DNA of 64,000 nucleotides from DASQEH01 sp038237745 (GTDB taxonomy: Bacteria > Actinomycetota > Actinomycetes > Propionibacteriales > Nocardioidaceae), in NCBI GenBank assembly GCA_038237745.1, contig JBBRYJ010000004.1, positions 1 to 64,000 of the forward strand. The letters run 5' to 3'. The position numbers were made by a program, and so were the translations under genes. The notes beneath the pieces are model-generated. The model saw nothing but the letters and a program-made list of their open reading frames with translations, was not told where the DNA came from and did not search any database. Below are positions 43,262-51,595 of this stretch, one piece after another; position 1 is the stretch's first letter; the number at the start of each line of letters is the position of its first letter.

Positions 43262-44775
43262 GCGACCTCGTCGAGCTCTCTGCCGCCGACCTGGCCGACG
43301 CCCTTGCCCGCAGAGAGGTGAGCTCGGTCGAGGCGACCACGGCGTCGCTCGAGCGGATCGCCGGCGTCGACGGCTCAGTGCACGCGTTCCTGCATGTAGA
43401 CGCCGCAGGTGCACTGGCACAGGCGGCCGATGCCGACGCCCGGCGTGCAGCCGGAGACGACAACCAGGCGTTGCTGGGGGTCCCGGTCGCCGTGAAGGAC
43501 GTCGTCGCGACCAAGGGCATCCCCACGACATGCGGGTCGAGGATCCTCGAGGGATGGGTCCCGCCGTACGACGCGACGCTGGTCACGCGGCTTCGTGCGG
43601 CCGGTATGCCCATCCTCGGCAAGACCAACATGGACGAGTTCGCCATGGGCAGCTCGACCGAGCACTCGGCGTACGGCGCGACCTGCAACCCGTGGGACCT
43701 CGGGCGGGTGCCGGGGGGGTCGGGCGGCGGGTCGTCGGCGGCGGTGACGGCCTTCGAGTCGCCGGTCGCGATCGGTACCGACACTGGTGGCTCGATCCGG
43801 CAGCCGAGCGCGCTCACCGGCACTGTCGGCGTGAAACCGACGTACGGCGGGGTGTCGCGCTACGGCCTCGTCGCACTCGCAAGCAGCCTCGACCAGGCGG
43901 GGCCAGTAGCCCGCAGCGTCCTCGACGCCGCCCTCCTCCACGACGTGGTAGCTGGGCACGACCCGATGGACTCCACCAGCATCGACCGGGCGGACGGGTG
44001 GCCTTCGATGGCCGCCGCCGCGCGCCGAGCCGACATCTCCGGTCTGCGGGTCGGCGTGGTCAAGGAGCTCGGGGGCGAGGGCTACCAGGCGGGTGTGCGG
44101 ACGCGCTTCGACGAGGCGGTGCAGCTGCTCGTCGGCGCGGGCGCCGAGGTCCTCGAGGTGTCCTGTCCCCACTTCGAGTACGGCCTCGGTGCCTACTACC
44201 TCATTCTCCCGAGCGAGGCCAGCAGCAACCTGGCGAAGTTCGACGCGATGCGCTACGGGCTGCGGGTGGTGCCCGACGGCGTGACTGCGCCGAGCGCCGA
44301 ACAGGTCATGTCGGCGACCAGGGCGGCGGGCTTCGGCGCGGAGGTCAAGCGGAGGATCATCCTCGGTACGTTCGCGCTGTCCAGCGGGTACTACGACGCC
44401 TACTACGGCCAGGCGCAGAAGGTTCGGACACTGATCTCGCGCGACTTCGAGGCGGCCTTCAGCCAGGTCGACGTCCTGGTCTCACCGACGGCTCCGACGA
44501 CGGCCTTCCGGTTCGGGGACAAGGTCGACGACCCGCTGGCGATGTACCTCAACGACATCGCGACGATCCCGGCGAACCTCGCCGGGGTGCCGGGGATGTC
44601 GCTTCCGAGCGGGCTGGCCCCCGAGGACGGACTTCCCACAGGCATTCAGATCCTCGCCCCCGCACTGGAGGACGCCCGGCTGTATACGGTGGGCGCGGCG
44701 CTCGAGGCGAGGCTGGTGGAGCAATGGGGCGGGCCACTGCTGGACAGTGCTCCGTCGCTGGAGGGAGCACGATGA
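43258..44775 (+). CDS. gatA: Glu-tRNA(Gln) amidotransferase subunit A
   Basis: 505 residues. An amidase-signature enzyme that releases ammonia from glutamine. Its catalytic Ser-cisSer-Lys triad is Lys80 (VPVAVKD), Ser155 (VPGGSGGGSS) and Ser179 (TDTGGSIRQPS). GTG 43258 overlaps the gatC stop. Together with GatB it transamidates Glu-tRNA(Gln). A long out-of-frame open frame over this gene and gatB is a GC-rich shadow. Confidence 0.96.
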   Translation: MSDLVELSAADLADALARREVSSVEATTASLERIAGVDGSVHAFLHVDAAGALAQAADADARRAAGDDNQALLGVPVAVKDVVATKGIPTTCGSRILEGWVPPYDATLVTRLRAAGMPILGKTNMDEFAMGSSTEHSAYGATCNPWDLGRVPGGSGGGSSAAVTAFESPVAIGTDTGGSIRQPSALTGTVGVKPTYGGVSRYGLVALASSLDQAGPVARSVLDAALLHDVVAGHDPMDSTSIDRADGWPSMAAAARRADISGLRVGVVKELGGEGYQAGVRTRFDEAVQLLVGAGAEVLEVSCPHFEYGLGAYYLILPSEASSNLAKFDAMRYGLRVVPDGVTAPSAEQVMSATRAAGFGAEVKRRIILGTFALSSGYYDAYYGQAQKVRTLISRDFEAAFSQVDVLVSPTAPTTAFRFGDKVDDPLAMYLNDIATIPANLAGVPGMSLPSGLAPEDGLPTGIQILAPALEDARLYTVGAALEARLVEQWGGPLLDSAPSLEGAR

Positions 44776-46274
44776 CGACCACGTCGACCCGGCTGGTGCC
44801 CTTCGACGAGGCCGTCGCCCGGTTCGACCCAGTGCTGGGACTCGAGGTGCACGTCGAGCTCAACACCGCGTCGAAGATGTTCTGCGGCTGCACCGCGACG
44901 TTCGGAGGGGAGCCGAACACCCATGTGTGCCCCGTCTGCCTGGGCCTTCCGGGAGCGCTGCCGGTCGTCAACGAGCGGGCGGTCGAGTCCGTGATCAGGA
45001 TCGGGCTGGCCCTGAACTGCTCGATCGCGACCTGGTGCCGCTTCGCCCGCAAGAACTACTTCTACCCGGACATGCCGAAGAACTTCCAGACGTCGCAGTA
45101 CGACGAGCCCATCGCCTTCGAGGGCTACACCGACGTCGACATCGACGGCCGGGTCGTCAGGGTCGAGATCGAGCGTGCCCACATGGAGGAGGACACCGGC
45201 AAGTCGCTGCACATCGGCGGCGCGACCGGCCGGATCCACGGTGCCGACCACTCCCTCGTCGACTACAACCGCGCAGGCATCCCGCTCATCGAGATCGTCA
45301 CGAAACCGATCGAGGACACCGGCGCGGAGGTGGCGAGTGTGGCGCGCGCCTATGTCTCACACCTGCGCGACCTCGTCCGAGGTCTGGGAGTGTCGGACGT
45401 GCGGATGGACCAGGGGTCGCTTCGATGCGACGTCAACCTCTCGTTGCGAAGCGACCGAACCGCACCGCTGGGCACTCGGAGCGAGACGAAGAATGTGAAC
45501 TCGCTGCGCTCGGTAGAGCGCGCGGTGCGTTTCGAGGTCTCCCGTCATGCGGCCGTGCTGTCCGACGGCGGCTCCATCGTGCAGGAGACGAGGCACTGGC
45601 ACGAGGACACCGGGATCACCACACCCGGCCGCATCAAGGAGGAGGCGGAGGACTACCGCTACTTCCCCGAGCCCGACCTGGTGCCGATCGCCCCCGACCC
45701 CGCGTGGGTCGAGGAGCTGCGCTCGACACTGCCCGAACCACCGGGACAGCGTCGACTGAGGCTGCAGACCGACTGGGGCTTCTCCGACCTCGACGTACGT
45801 GACGTCATCGGCGCCGGCGCGCTGGACCTGATCGAACAGACCGTGGCTGCGGGCGCGAGTCCCTCGGCTGCGAAGAAGTGGTGGCTGTCGGAGCTGTCGC
45901 GTCGGGCCAACGACGCGGGGGTCGCCCTCGACCAGCTTGCGATCTCACCTGCGGACGTCGCTGCGGTGCAGGGCCTTGTCGACGCCGGCAAGGTCAACGA
46001 CACCCTGGCCCGGCAGGTGCTCGACGGAGTCCTTGCAGGCGAGGGGTCGCCCGAACAGGTGGTCTCAGCCCGCGGGCTCGCGGTCGTCTCCGACGACGTG
46101 GCACTGTCGGCGGCCGTGGAGCGGGCGATCGACGCCGACCCGGAGGTCGCGCAGAAGGTCCGCGACGGGAAGGTCTCAGCCGCAGGGGCCTTGATCGGCG
46201 CGGTGATGAAGGAGATGCGCGGTCGGGCTGACGCTGCCCGGGTTCGCGAGCTCGTCCTTGCGAAGCTCGCCTGA
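44772..46274 (+). CDS. gatB: Glu-tRNA(Gln) amidotransferase subunit B
   Basis: 500 residues. Binds Glu-tRNA(Gln) and performs kinase and transamidase steps. VLGLEVHVELNTASKMFCGC with Cys ligands CGC...CPVCLGLPGALP, the KNYFYPDMPKNFQTSQYDEP motif, RAHMEEDTGKSLH and the C-terminal YqeY-like tail (VRDGKVSAAGALIGAVMKEMRGRAD) all fit. The ATG overlaps the gatA stop as ATGA. Confidence 0.96.
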   Translation: MTTTSTRLVPFDEAVARFDPVLGLEVHVELNTASKMFCGCTATFGGEPNTHVCPVCLGLPGALPVVNERAVESVIRIGLALNCSIATWCRFARKNYFYPDMPKNFQTSQYDEPIAFEGYTDVDIDGRVVRVEIERAHMEEDTGKSLHIGGATGRIHGADHSLVDYNRAGIPLIEIVTKPIEDTGAEVASVARAYVSHLRDLVRGLGVSDVRMDQGSLRCDVNLSLRSDRTAPLGTRSETKNVNSLRSVERAVRFEVSRHAAVLSDGGSIVQETRHWHEDTGITTPGRIKEEAEDYRYFPEPDLVPIAPDPAWVEELRSTLPEPPGQRRLRLQTDWGFSDLDVRDVIGAGALDLIEQTVAAGASPSAAKKWWLSELSRRANDAGVALDQLAISPADVAAVQGLVDAGKVNDTLARQVLDGVLAGEGSPEQVVSARGLAVVSDDVALSAAVERAIDADPEVAQKVRDGKVSAAGALIGAVMKEMRGRADAARVRELVLAKLA

Positions 46275-46295
46275 CCGCACGGCGTCCGCCGCGGC

Positions 46296-46301
46296 TAAGG
46301 T
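46296..46301 (+). promoter_or_regulatory. -10 box of a leaderless dehydrogenase transcript
   Basis: TAAGGT, then 6 nt, then GTG 46308. Confidence 0.6.
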
Positions 46302-46307
46302 CGTCCC

Positions 46308-47204
46308 GTGAAGGTGGTAATCCCGTTCTCGCCCGACGAGCTGACCGACATACCCAGGGGCTTCGACATCGAGGTTGCCGACGCGACCGAGCACTGGCCG
46401 GCGGCAGCGCTGGATGCGGTCTTCTACGTGCCGGGCTACCGCTTCTCGTCGAAGGTCGTGGATGTCATCCCCCAGATGCCTCACCTCGAGGTCGTCCAGT
46501 CGTTGACGGCCGGCGTCGACCACATCCGACCTTCGGTACCCGACGGGGTCACGCTGTGCAACGCGACCCAGGTTCACCACACGGCGACGGCGGAGCTCGT
46601 ACTCGGCCTGATCATCGGTGCGCAACGTCGACTGCCGGACCTCGTCCGGGCGCAGGATGCCCAGATCTGGGACTCGCAGATGTCGTCGTCAGTGGCCGAC
46701 AAGCGGGTGGTCGTGGTGGGCGCCGGCAACATCGGAAGAGCCGTCGAGCAGCGGCTGGCCGGTTTCGAATGTGAGTCGATTCTGGTCGGCAGGACGCGTC
46801 GCGACGGGATTCACGGGATCGAGGAGCTGCCCGACCTGCTCCCGACCGCTGACGTCGTCGTTCTCATCGTTCCGCTGACGAACGACACCCGGGGTATGGC
46901 GGACGCCGCGTTCCTTGCCGCGATGCCCGAAGGCTCGCTGCTCGTCAACGTCGCCCGCGGACCTGTCGTCGTGACCGACGACCTGGTGGCCGAGGTCAGC
47001 GCCGGAAGACTTCGCGCTGCTCTCGATGTCACCGACCCGGAGCCCTTGCCCGCAGGCCATCCCCTGTGGTCGGCACCGGGCGTGACCATCACTCCCCACG
47101 TCGGCGGCGCCTCGACGGCGATGTGGCGGCGCTCATACCACCTGGTGAGCGAGCAGCTGCGACGCCTGAGCGCCGGCGAGCCGTTGCTCAACGTTGTCAC
47201 CTGA
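46308..47204 (+). CDS. D-2-hydroxyacid dehydrogenase (NAD-binding)
   Basis: 298 residues. Rossmann motif VVVGAGNIGRAVEQRL. Catalytic Arg is in NVARGPVVVTDDL, Glu in DVTDPEPLPAGHPLW and His in ITPHVGGAST, the standard triad of the D-isomer-specific 2-hydroxyacid dehydrogenases. Lacks an ACT domain and is distinct from serA downstream. Its substrate is unknown; glyoxylate/hydroxypyruvate or phosphoglycerate-like activity is possible. Confidence 0.88.
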   Translation: MKVVIPFSPDELTDIPRGFDIEVADATEHWPAAALDAVFYVPGYRFSSKVVDVIPQMPHLEVVQSLTAGVDHIRPSVPDGVTLCNATQVHHTATAELVLGLIIGAQRRLPDLVRAQDAQIWDSQMSSSVADKRVVVVGAGNIGRAVEQRLAGFECESILVGRTRRDGIHGIEELPDLLPTADVVVLIVPLTNDTRGMADAAFLAAMPEGSLLVNVARGPVVVTDDLVAEVSAGRLRAALDVTDPEPLPAGHPLWSAPGVTITPHVGGASTAMWRRSYHLVSEQLRRLSAGEPLLNVVT

Positions 47205-47231
47205 AGGGGGGCGGCGCTGACCGGCCGGTCG

Positions 47232-47237
47232 TAGGCT
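47232..47237 (+). promoter_or_regulatory. -10 box of a leaderless ilvD transcript
   Basis: TAGGCT, then 6 nt, then ATG 47244. Confidence 0.6.
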
Positions 47238-47243
47238 TCGGCA

Positions 47244-48917
47244 ATGGTCGACATCAAACCTCGCAGCCGGGCAGTGACCGACGGGCTCGAAGCCACCGCT
47301 GCACGCGGGATGCTCCGGGCGGTGGGGATGGGCGACGAGGACTTCGCCAAGCCGCAGATCGGTGTGGCGTCGTCGTGGAACGAGATCACGCCGTGCAACC
47401 TTTCGCTCGACCGGCTGGCTCAGGCGGTCAAGCAGGGGGTGCACGCCGCCGGGGGGTACCCGCTCGAGTTCGGCACGATCTCGGTGTCCGACGGCATCTC
47501 GATGGGCCACGAGGGGATGCACTTCTCGCTGGTCTCGCGGGAGGTGATCGCCGACTCCGTCGAGACGGTCATGATGGCCGACCGGCTCGACGGGTCTGTC
47601 CTGCTCGCTGGGTGTGACAAGAGCCTGCCGGGCATGTTGATGGCAGCGGCCCGGCTCGACCTGGCGGCGGTGTTCCTGTACGCCGGATCGATCATGCCGG
47701 GGCGGGTGGGTGACCGGGATGTGACGATCATCGACGCCTTCGAGGCGGTGGGCGCCTGCCAGGCGGGTCTGATGGACCGTGCCGAGGTGGACAGGATCGA
47801 ACGTGCCATCTGTCCGGGGGAGGGCGCCTGCGCCGGCATGTACACGGCCAACACGATGGCGTCTGTCGCGGAGGCGCTGGGGATGTCCCTTCCGGGTTCC
47901 TCCGCGCCACCTGCGGTCGACCGCCGACGCGACGGCTTCGCTCACAGGTCCGGTGCGGCCGTCGTCGAGCTGCTGCGTCAGGGCATCACCGCCCGGCAGG
48001 TGATGACCAGGGAGGCCTTCGACAACGCCATCGCGGTCGTGATGGCCCTGGGCGGGTCGACCAACGCCGTACTGCACCTGCTCGCCATCGCGCGCGAGGC
48101 CGACGTCGACCTGACCATCGACGACTTCAACCGGATCGGCGACTCGGTGCCGCACCTCGGTGACCTCAAGCCGTTCGGCCGTTTCGTCATGACTGACGTG
48201 GACCGTGTCGGCGGCATCCCGGTCGTGATGAAAGCGCTGCTGGACGCCGGGATGCTCCACGGTGATTGCATGACGGTGACCGGCAAGACGATGGCCGAGA
48301 ACCTCGAGGCGATCGCCCCGCCCGACGTCGACGGGGTCGTCATCCGTGAGCTGGCCAAGCCCATACACGCGACGGGGGGCCTGACGATCCTCCGGGGGTC
48401 GCTGGCGCCCGACGGTGCGGTGGTGAAGACGGCAGGCTTCGACGGCGACGTCTTCGAAGGGACCGCGAAGGTCTTCGAAGGGGAGCGTGCCGCCCTCGAC
48501 GCGCTGGCGTCCGGTGGCATCTCGGCGCACGATGCCGTCGTCATCCGGCAGGAGGGTCCGAAGGGTGGGCCCGGGATGCGGGAGATGCTCGCTATCACCG
48601 CGGCCATCAAGGGTGCCGGGCTCGGCAAGGATGTGCTGCTGCTCACCGACGGGCGCTTCTCCGGCGGAACGACCGGGCTCTGCGTCGGGCATGTGGCGCC
48701 GGAGTCGGTCGACGGGGGTCCGATCGCGTTCGTCCGCGATGGCGACCGCGTCGTTCTCGACGTAGGTGGGCGGACCCTCGACCTGCTTGTCGACCATGCA
48801 GAGCTGGAGCGGCGGCGGGTGGGCTGGTCGCCGCCCGAGCCGAGGTACACGACGGGAGTGCTAGCCAAGTACCGCAAGCTCGTCCAGTCCGCGGCCGTGG
48901 GCGCGGTCTGCGGGTGA
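47244..48917 (+). CDS. ilvD: Dihydroxy-acid dehydratase
   Basis: 557 residues. Fe-S enzyme converting 2,3-dihydroxy-isovalerate and 2,3-dihydroxy-3-methylvalerate to 2-keto acids. Cluster ligands are seen in SSWNEITPCN, LAGCDKSLPGM and GEGACAGMYTANTM. The ALGGSTNAVLHLLA and TDGRFSGGTTGLCVGH motifs are typical. It precedes the ilvB attenuator by 77 bp and has its own leaderless promoter. Confidence 0.96.
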   Translation: MVDIKPRSRAVTDGLEATAARGMLRAVGMGDEDFAKPQIGVASSWNEITPCNLSLDRLAQAVKQGVHAAGGYPLEFGTISVSDGISMGHEGMHFSLVSREVIADSVETVMMADRLDGSVLLAGCDKSLPGMLMAAARLDLAAVFLYAGSIMPGRVGDRDVTIIDAFEAVGACQAGLMDRAEVDRIERAICPGEGACAGMYTANTMASVAEALGMSLPGSSAPPAVDRRRDGFAHRSGAAVVELLRQGITARQVMTREAFDNAIAVVMALGGSTNAVLHLLAIAREADVDLTIDDFNRIGDSVPHLGDLKPFGRFVMTDVDRVGGIPVVMKALLDAGMLHGDCMTVTGKTMAENLEAIAPPDVDGVVIRELAKPIHATGGLTILRGSLAPDGAVVKTAGFDGDVFEGTAKVFEGERAALDALASGGISAHDAVVIRQEGPKGGPGMREMLAITAAIKGAGLGKDVLLLTDGRFSGGTTGLCVGHVAPESVDGGPIAFVRDGDRVVLDVGGRTLDLLVDHAELERRRVGWSPPEPRYTTGVLAKYRKLVQSAAVGAVCG

Positions 48918-48961
48918 AAGCCGGTCAGCTTCTCCGCCAGCCGTAGCCGTAGCCGTTGCGG

Positions 48962-48982
48962 TGTCGGATGTCGAATGTCGGA
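48962..48982 (+). repeat. Three tandem 7-bp repeats at the ilvB leader promoter
   Basis: TGTCGGA (48962-48968), TGTCGAA (48969-48975) and TGTCGGA (48976-48982) lie directly upstream of, and partly in, the -10 region. They follow three further hexamers (ccgtag, ccgtag, ccgttg; 48941-48958). They may be a protein-binding site. Confidence 0.5.
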
Positions 48983-48988
48983 TAATGT
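48983..48988 (+). promoter_or_regulatory. -10 box for the ilvB leader transcript
   Basis: TAATGT, then 6 nt, then ATG 48995, the exact leaderless spacing seen at other genes here. The overlapping GATAAT (48981-48986) is an alternative -10 reading. Confidence 0.6.
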
Positions 48989-48994
48989 GCCCAC

Positions 48995-49105
48995 ATGCTG
49001 AGACTGCGGGCACTTGCGCTTGACGGCTACGCGGGCGTCGGCGACGGTGGACGTATGCGTCCGATTCTCGTCGTACCTCCCGACGCGCCGGCCCGGTCCG
49101 CCTGA
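48995..49105 (+). CDS. ilvB attenuator leader peptide, 36 aa
   Basis: It opens at ATG 48995 and ends at TGA 49103-49105. The first part is Leu-rich (MLRLRALALDG). The second part begins at an internal in-frame Met and reads MRPILVVPPDAPARSA, with consecutive Ile, Leu, Val, Val codons at 49064-49075. These are the products of the ilv pathway, so ribosome stalling there would sense charged branched-chain tRNAs. A shorter 16-codon version from ATG 49055 is also possible. The ORF overlaps the antiterminator 5' arm. Confidence 0.75.
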   Translation: MLRLRALALDGYAGVGDGGRMRPILVVPPDAPARSA

Positions 49106-49158
49106 AAGCGGAACCTGCGCGTCGCCCCTCGAACGCCTTCGGGCCGGGGGGCTTTTTT
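49088..49158 (+). terminator. ilvB transcription attenuator (terminator and antiterminator)
   Basis: Terminator: gcccctcg (49124-49131) pairs with cggggggc (49145-49152; one G-T), followed by six T (49153-49158). Antiterminator: ccggcccg (49088-49095) is exactly complementary to cgggccgg (49140-49147), which takes away part of the terminator's 3' arm. The 5' arm of the antiterminator lies in the leader-peptide frame 13 nt after the last Val codon, so a ribosome stalled on Ile-Leu-Val-Val leaves it free, while one that reaches the stop covers it. A further local stem (49081-49088 with 49117-49124) may act as the pause hairpin. Confidence 0.75.
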
Positions 49159-49207
49159 GTGTGACGACACCCCCATGCCAAGGCCCACGGACCGCAGGAA
49201 GGCGGAC

Positions 49208-50947
49208 ATGACAGAACAGGTCACCGGCGCCGTGAGCCTGATCCGCTCGCTCGAGTGCGCCGGGGTGGACACGGTCTTCGGGATCCCTGGAGGCGCGATC
49301 CTCCCGGCCTACGACCCGCTTCTCGACTCGACCAAGATCCGGCACATCCTCGTTCGGCACGAGCAGGGCGCCGGACACGCCGCCCAGGGGTACGCGGTGG
49401 CGACCGGCCAAGTCGGCGTCTGTATGGCCACGAGCGGCCCGGGAGCCACGAATCTCGTCACGCCTCTCGCAGACGCGATGATGGACTCGGTCCCTCTCGT
49501 CGCCGTCACTGGTCAGGTGTCCAGCGCGGCGATCGGCTCCGACGCCTTCCAGGAGGCCGACATCCGCGGCATCACGATGCCGATCACCAAGCACAGCTAC
49601 CTGGTCACCGATGCGGCGGACATCTCCCGGGCCATCGCCGAGGCGTTCCACATCGCCTCCACGGGCCGGCCCGGCCCGGTCCTCGTCGACATCGCCAAGG
49701 ACGCCCTCCAGTCGCTGACGACGTTCACGTACCCGGCGGCTGTCTCGCTCCCCGGGTACCGACCGGTCACCAAGCCGCACTCGCGTCAGATCCGCGAGGC
49801 TGCCAGGCTCATCGCCGCGTCCACCCGTCCGGTGCTGTACGTCGGCGGCGGCGTCATCCGCGCCGAGGCGAGCGACGAGCTGCTCGCACTCGCGGAGCTG
49901 ACCAGGATCCCGGTCGTGACCACGCTGATGGCGCGGGGCGCCTTCCCGGACAGCCACCCCTTGCATCTGGGCATGCCGGGCATGCACGGCACGGTTGCGG
50001 CCGTCGGTGCGTTGCAACGAAGCGACCTGCTCATCTCGCTCGGTGCGAGGTTCGACGACCGGGTCACCGGCCGACTCGACTCGTTCGCGCCGGAGGCCAA
50101 GGTCATCCATGCCGACATCGACCCGGCCGAGATCTCCAAGAACCGCCATGCCGACGTGCCGATCGTGGGTGACTGCCGCGAAGTGATCTCGGAGCTGATC
50201 GTGGCCGTCAGGGCCGAGTACGACGCCGGCCACCGCGACGACTCGGCGCCGTGGTTGTCGGCATGCCAGGTCTGGCGGGAGCGTTACCCGCTCGGGTTCG
50301 AGGAGCATGAGGGGCAGCTGGCTCCCCAACACGTGATCTCGCGGCTGGGCGCCCTCGCCGGACCGGAGGCGATCTACGTCGCCGGCGTGGGACAGCACCA
50401 GATGTGGGCGACCCACTTCGTCTCCTACGAGAGGCCACGCACCTGGATCAACTCCGGAGGTCTGGGCACGATGGGGTTCGCGGTACCGGCGGCGATGGGC
50501 GCCAAGGTGGGGAAGCCCGACGCGACGGTCTGGGCGATCGACGGTGACGGCTGCTTCCAGATGACCAACCAGGAGCTCGCCACCTGTGCGCTCAATGGCA
50601 TCCCGATCAAGGTCGCTGTTATCAACAACTCGAGCCTGGGGATGGTTCGGCAGTGGCAGACCTTGTTCTACGAGGGCCGGTACTCGAACACCGACCTGCA
50701 CTCGGCACGTGTCCCCGACTTCGTCAAGCTCGCCGAGGCGCTCGGCTGCGTCGGGTTGCGGTGTGAGAGCGCATCCGACGTGGATGCCACGATCACCAAG
50801 GCGATGGAGATCAACGACTCACCGGTCGTCGTCGACTTCATCGTCAACCCCGACGCGATGGTCTGGCCGATGGTTCCGGCGGGGACGAGCAACGACGCAC
50901 TCCAGATCGCCCGGGACCTGAAGCCGGACTTCGAGGACGAGGCGTGA
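49208..50947 (+). CDS. ilvB: Acetolactate synthase large subunit
   Basis: 579 residues. TPP-dependent condensation of pyruvate with pyruvate or 2-ketobutyrate, the first shared step to valine, leucine and isoleucine. N-terminal GAVSLIRSLECAGVDTVFGIPGGAILP, the FAD-region GLGTMGFAVPAAMGAKVGKP, and the TPP motif GDGCFQMTNQELATCALNGIPIKVAVINN (core GDGCFQMTNQEL) are present. ATG 49208 (MTEQVTGAVS) follows AGGAAGG; the longer open frame includes the terminator. ilvN and ilvC follow. Confidence 0.96.
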   Translation: MTEQVTGAVSLIRSLECAGVDTVFGIPGGAILPAYDPLLDSTKIRHILVRHEQGAGHAAQGYAVATGQVGVCMATSGPGATNLVTPLADAMMDSVPLVAVTGQVSSAAIGSDAFQEADIRGITMPITKHSYLVTDAADISRAIAEAFHIASTGRPGPVLVDIAKDALQSLTTFTYPAAVSLPGYRPVTKPHSRQIREAARLIAASTRPVLYVGGGVIRAEASDELLALAELTRIPVVTTLMARGAFPDSHPLHLGMPGMHGTVAAVGALQRSDLLISLGARFDDRVTGRLDSFAPEAKVIHADIDPAEISKNRHADVPIVGDCREVISELIVAVRAEYDAGHRDDSAPWLSACQVWRERYPLGFEEHEGQLAPQHVISRLGALAGPEAIYVAGVGQHQMWATHFVSYERPRTWINSGGLGTMGFAVPAAMGAKVGKPDATVWAIDGDGCFQMTNQELATCALNGIPIKVAVINNSSLGMVRQWQTLFYEGRYSNTDLHSARVPDFVKLAEALGCVGLRCESASDVDATITKAMEINDSPVVVDFIVNPDAMVWPMVPAGTSNDALQIARDLKPDFEDEA

Positions 50948-50975
50948 CCACGACCACCCGCAAGGAGCCGACACG

Positions 50976-51518
50976 ATGAGCACCCACACCCTGTCCGTCC
51001 TCGTCGAGAACAAGCCTGGGGTGCTGGCTAGAGTCGCTTCGCTGTTCTCCCGGCGAGGGTTCAACATCGACTCTCTGGCGGTCGGCCCTACGGAGCACCA
51101 GGAGATCTCCAGGATGACCATCATGGTCAACCTCGACGACCAGCGGCTGGAGCAGGTCACCAAGCAGCTCAACAAGCTGATCGAGGTTCTGAAGATCGTC
51201 GAGCTCCAGGGTCAGGGCGCAGTCGAGCGTGAGCTTGCGCTGGTCAAGGTCAGGGCGGACTCGCAGACGCGAAGCCAGGTGCTGGAGACCGTGCAGCTCT
51301 TCCGGGCGAAAGTCGTCGATGTCGCGGTCGACGCGGTCACGATCGAGGTGACCGGCAACCGCCACAAGCTCGAGGCGATGTTGCGCGTGCTCGAGCCCTT
51401 CGGCATCCGTGAGCTGGTGCAGTCGGGCATGGTGGCCATCAACCGGGGCGGCCGCTCCATCACCGACCGAAGCCTGCTGCCCGCTGCTGCCTCGACGTCG
51501 CTGTCGAAGCCCGCCTAG
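50976..51518 (+). CDS. ilvN: Acetolactate synthase regulatory (small) subunit
   Basis: 180 residues. ACT domain at the N-terminus (STHTLSVLVENKPGVLARVASLFSRRGFNIDSLAVGPTE; core VENKPGVLARVASLF) that binds valine for feedback control, and the C-terminal activation domain (VDVAVDAVTIEVTGNRHKLEAML). AAGGAG precedes the ATG. It is cotranscribed with ilvB. Confidence 0.96.
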   Translation: MSTHTLSVLVENKPGVLARVASLFSRRGFNIDSLAVGPTEHQEISRMTIMVNLDDQRLEQVTKQLNKLIEVLKIVELQGQGAVERELALVKVRADSQTRSQVLETVQLFRAKVVDVAVDAVTIEVTGNRHKLEAMLRVLEPFGIRELVQSGMVAINRGGRSITDRSLLPAAASTSLSKPA

Positions 51519-51595
51519 CCTGTCCGGGGCCGCCGTGTCGAGCTGCCGATCCGCTGCTCTTTCCGCACATCCGACCGCAAGGAGACCGAAGCCAG

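Noticed and set aside
43530..46274. A 914-residue plus-strand frame covering gatA and gatB
   Set aside because: The first 414 residues are an out-of-frame image of gatA; the real GatB begins at the ATG overlapping the gatA stop (44772).
48918..49207. T-box riboswitch for ilvB
   Set aside because: No T-box sequence or specifier stem was recognised; the leader peptide plus terminator explains the region better.
47978..50701. A 907-residue minus-strand frame opposite ilvD and ilvB
   Set aside because: Antisense to two clear genes, with shadow-type composition and no motifs. Long antisense frames are expected in GC-rich DNA.
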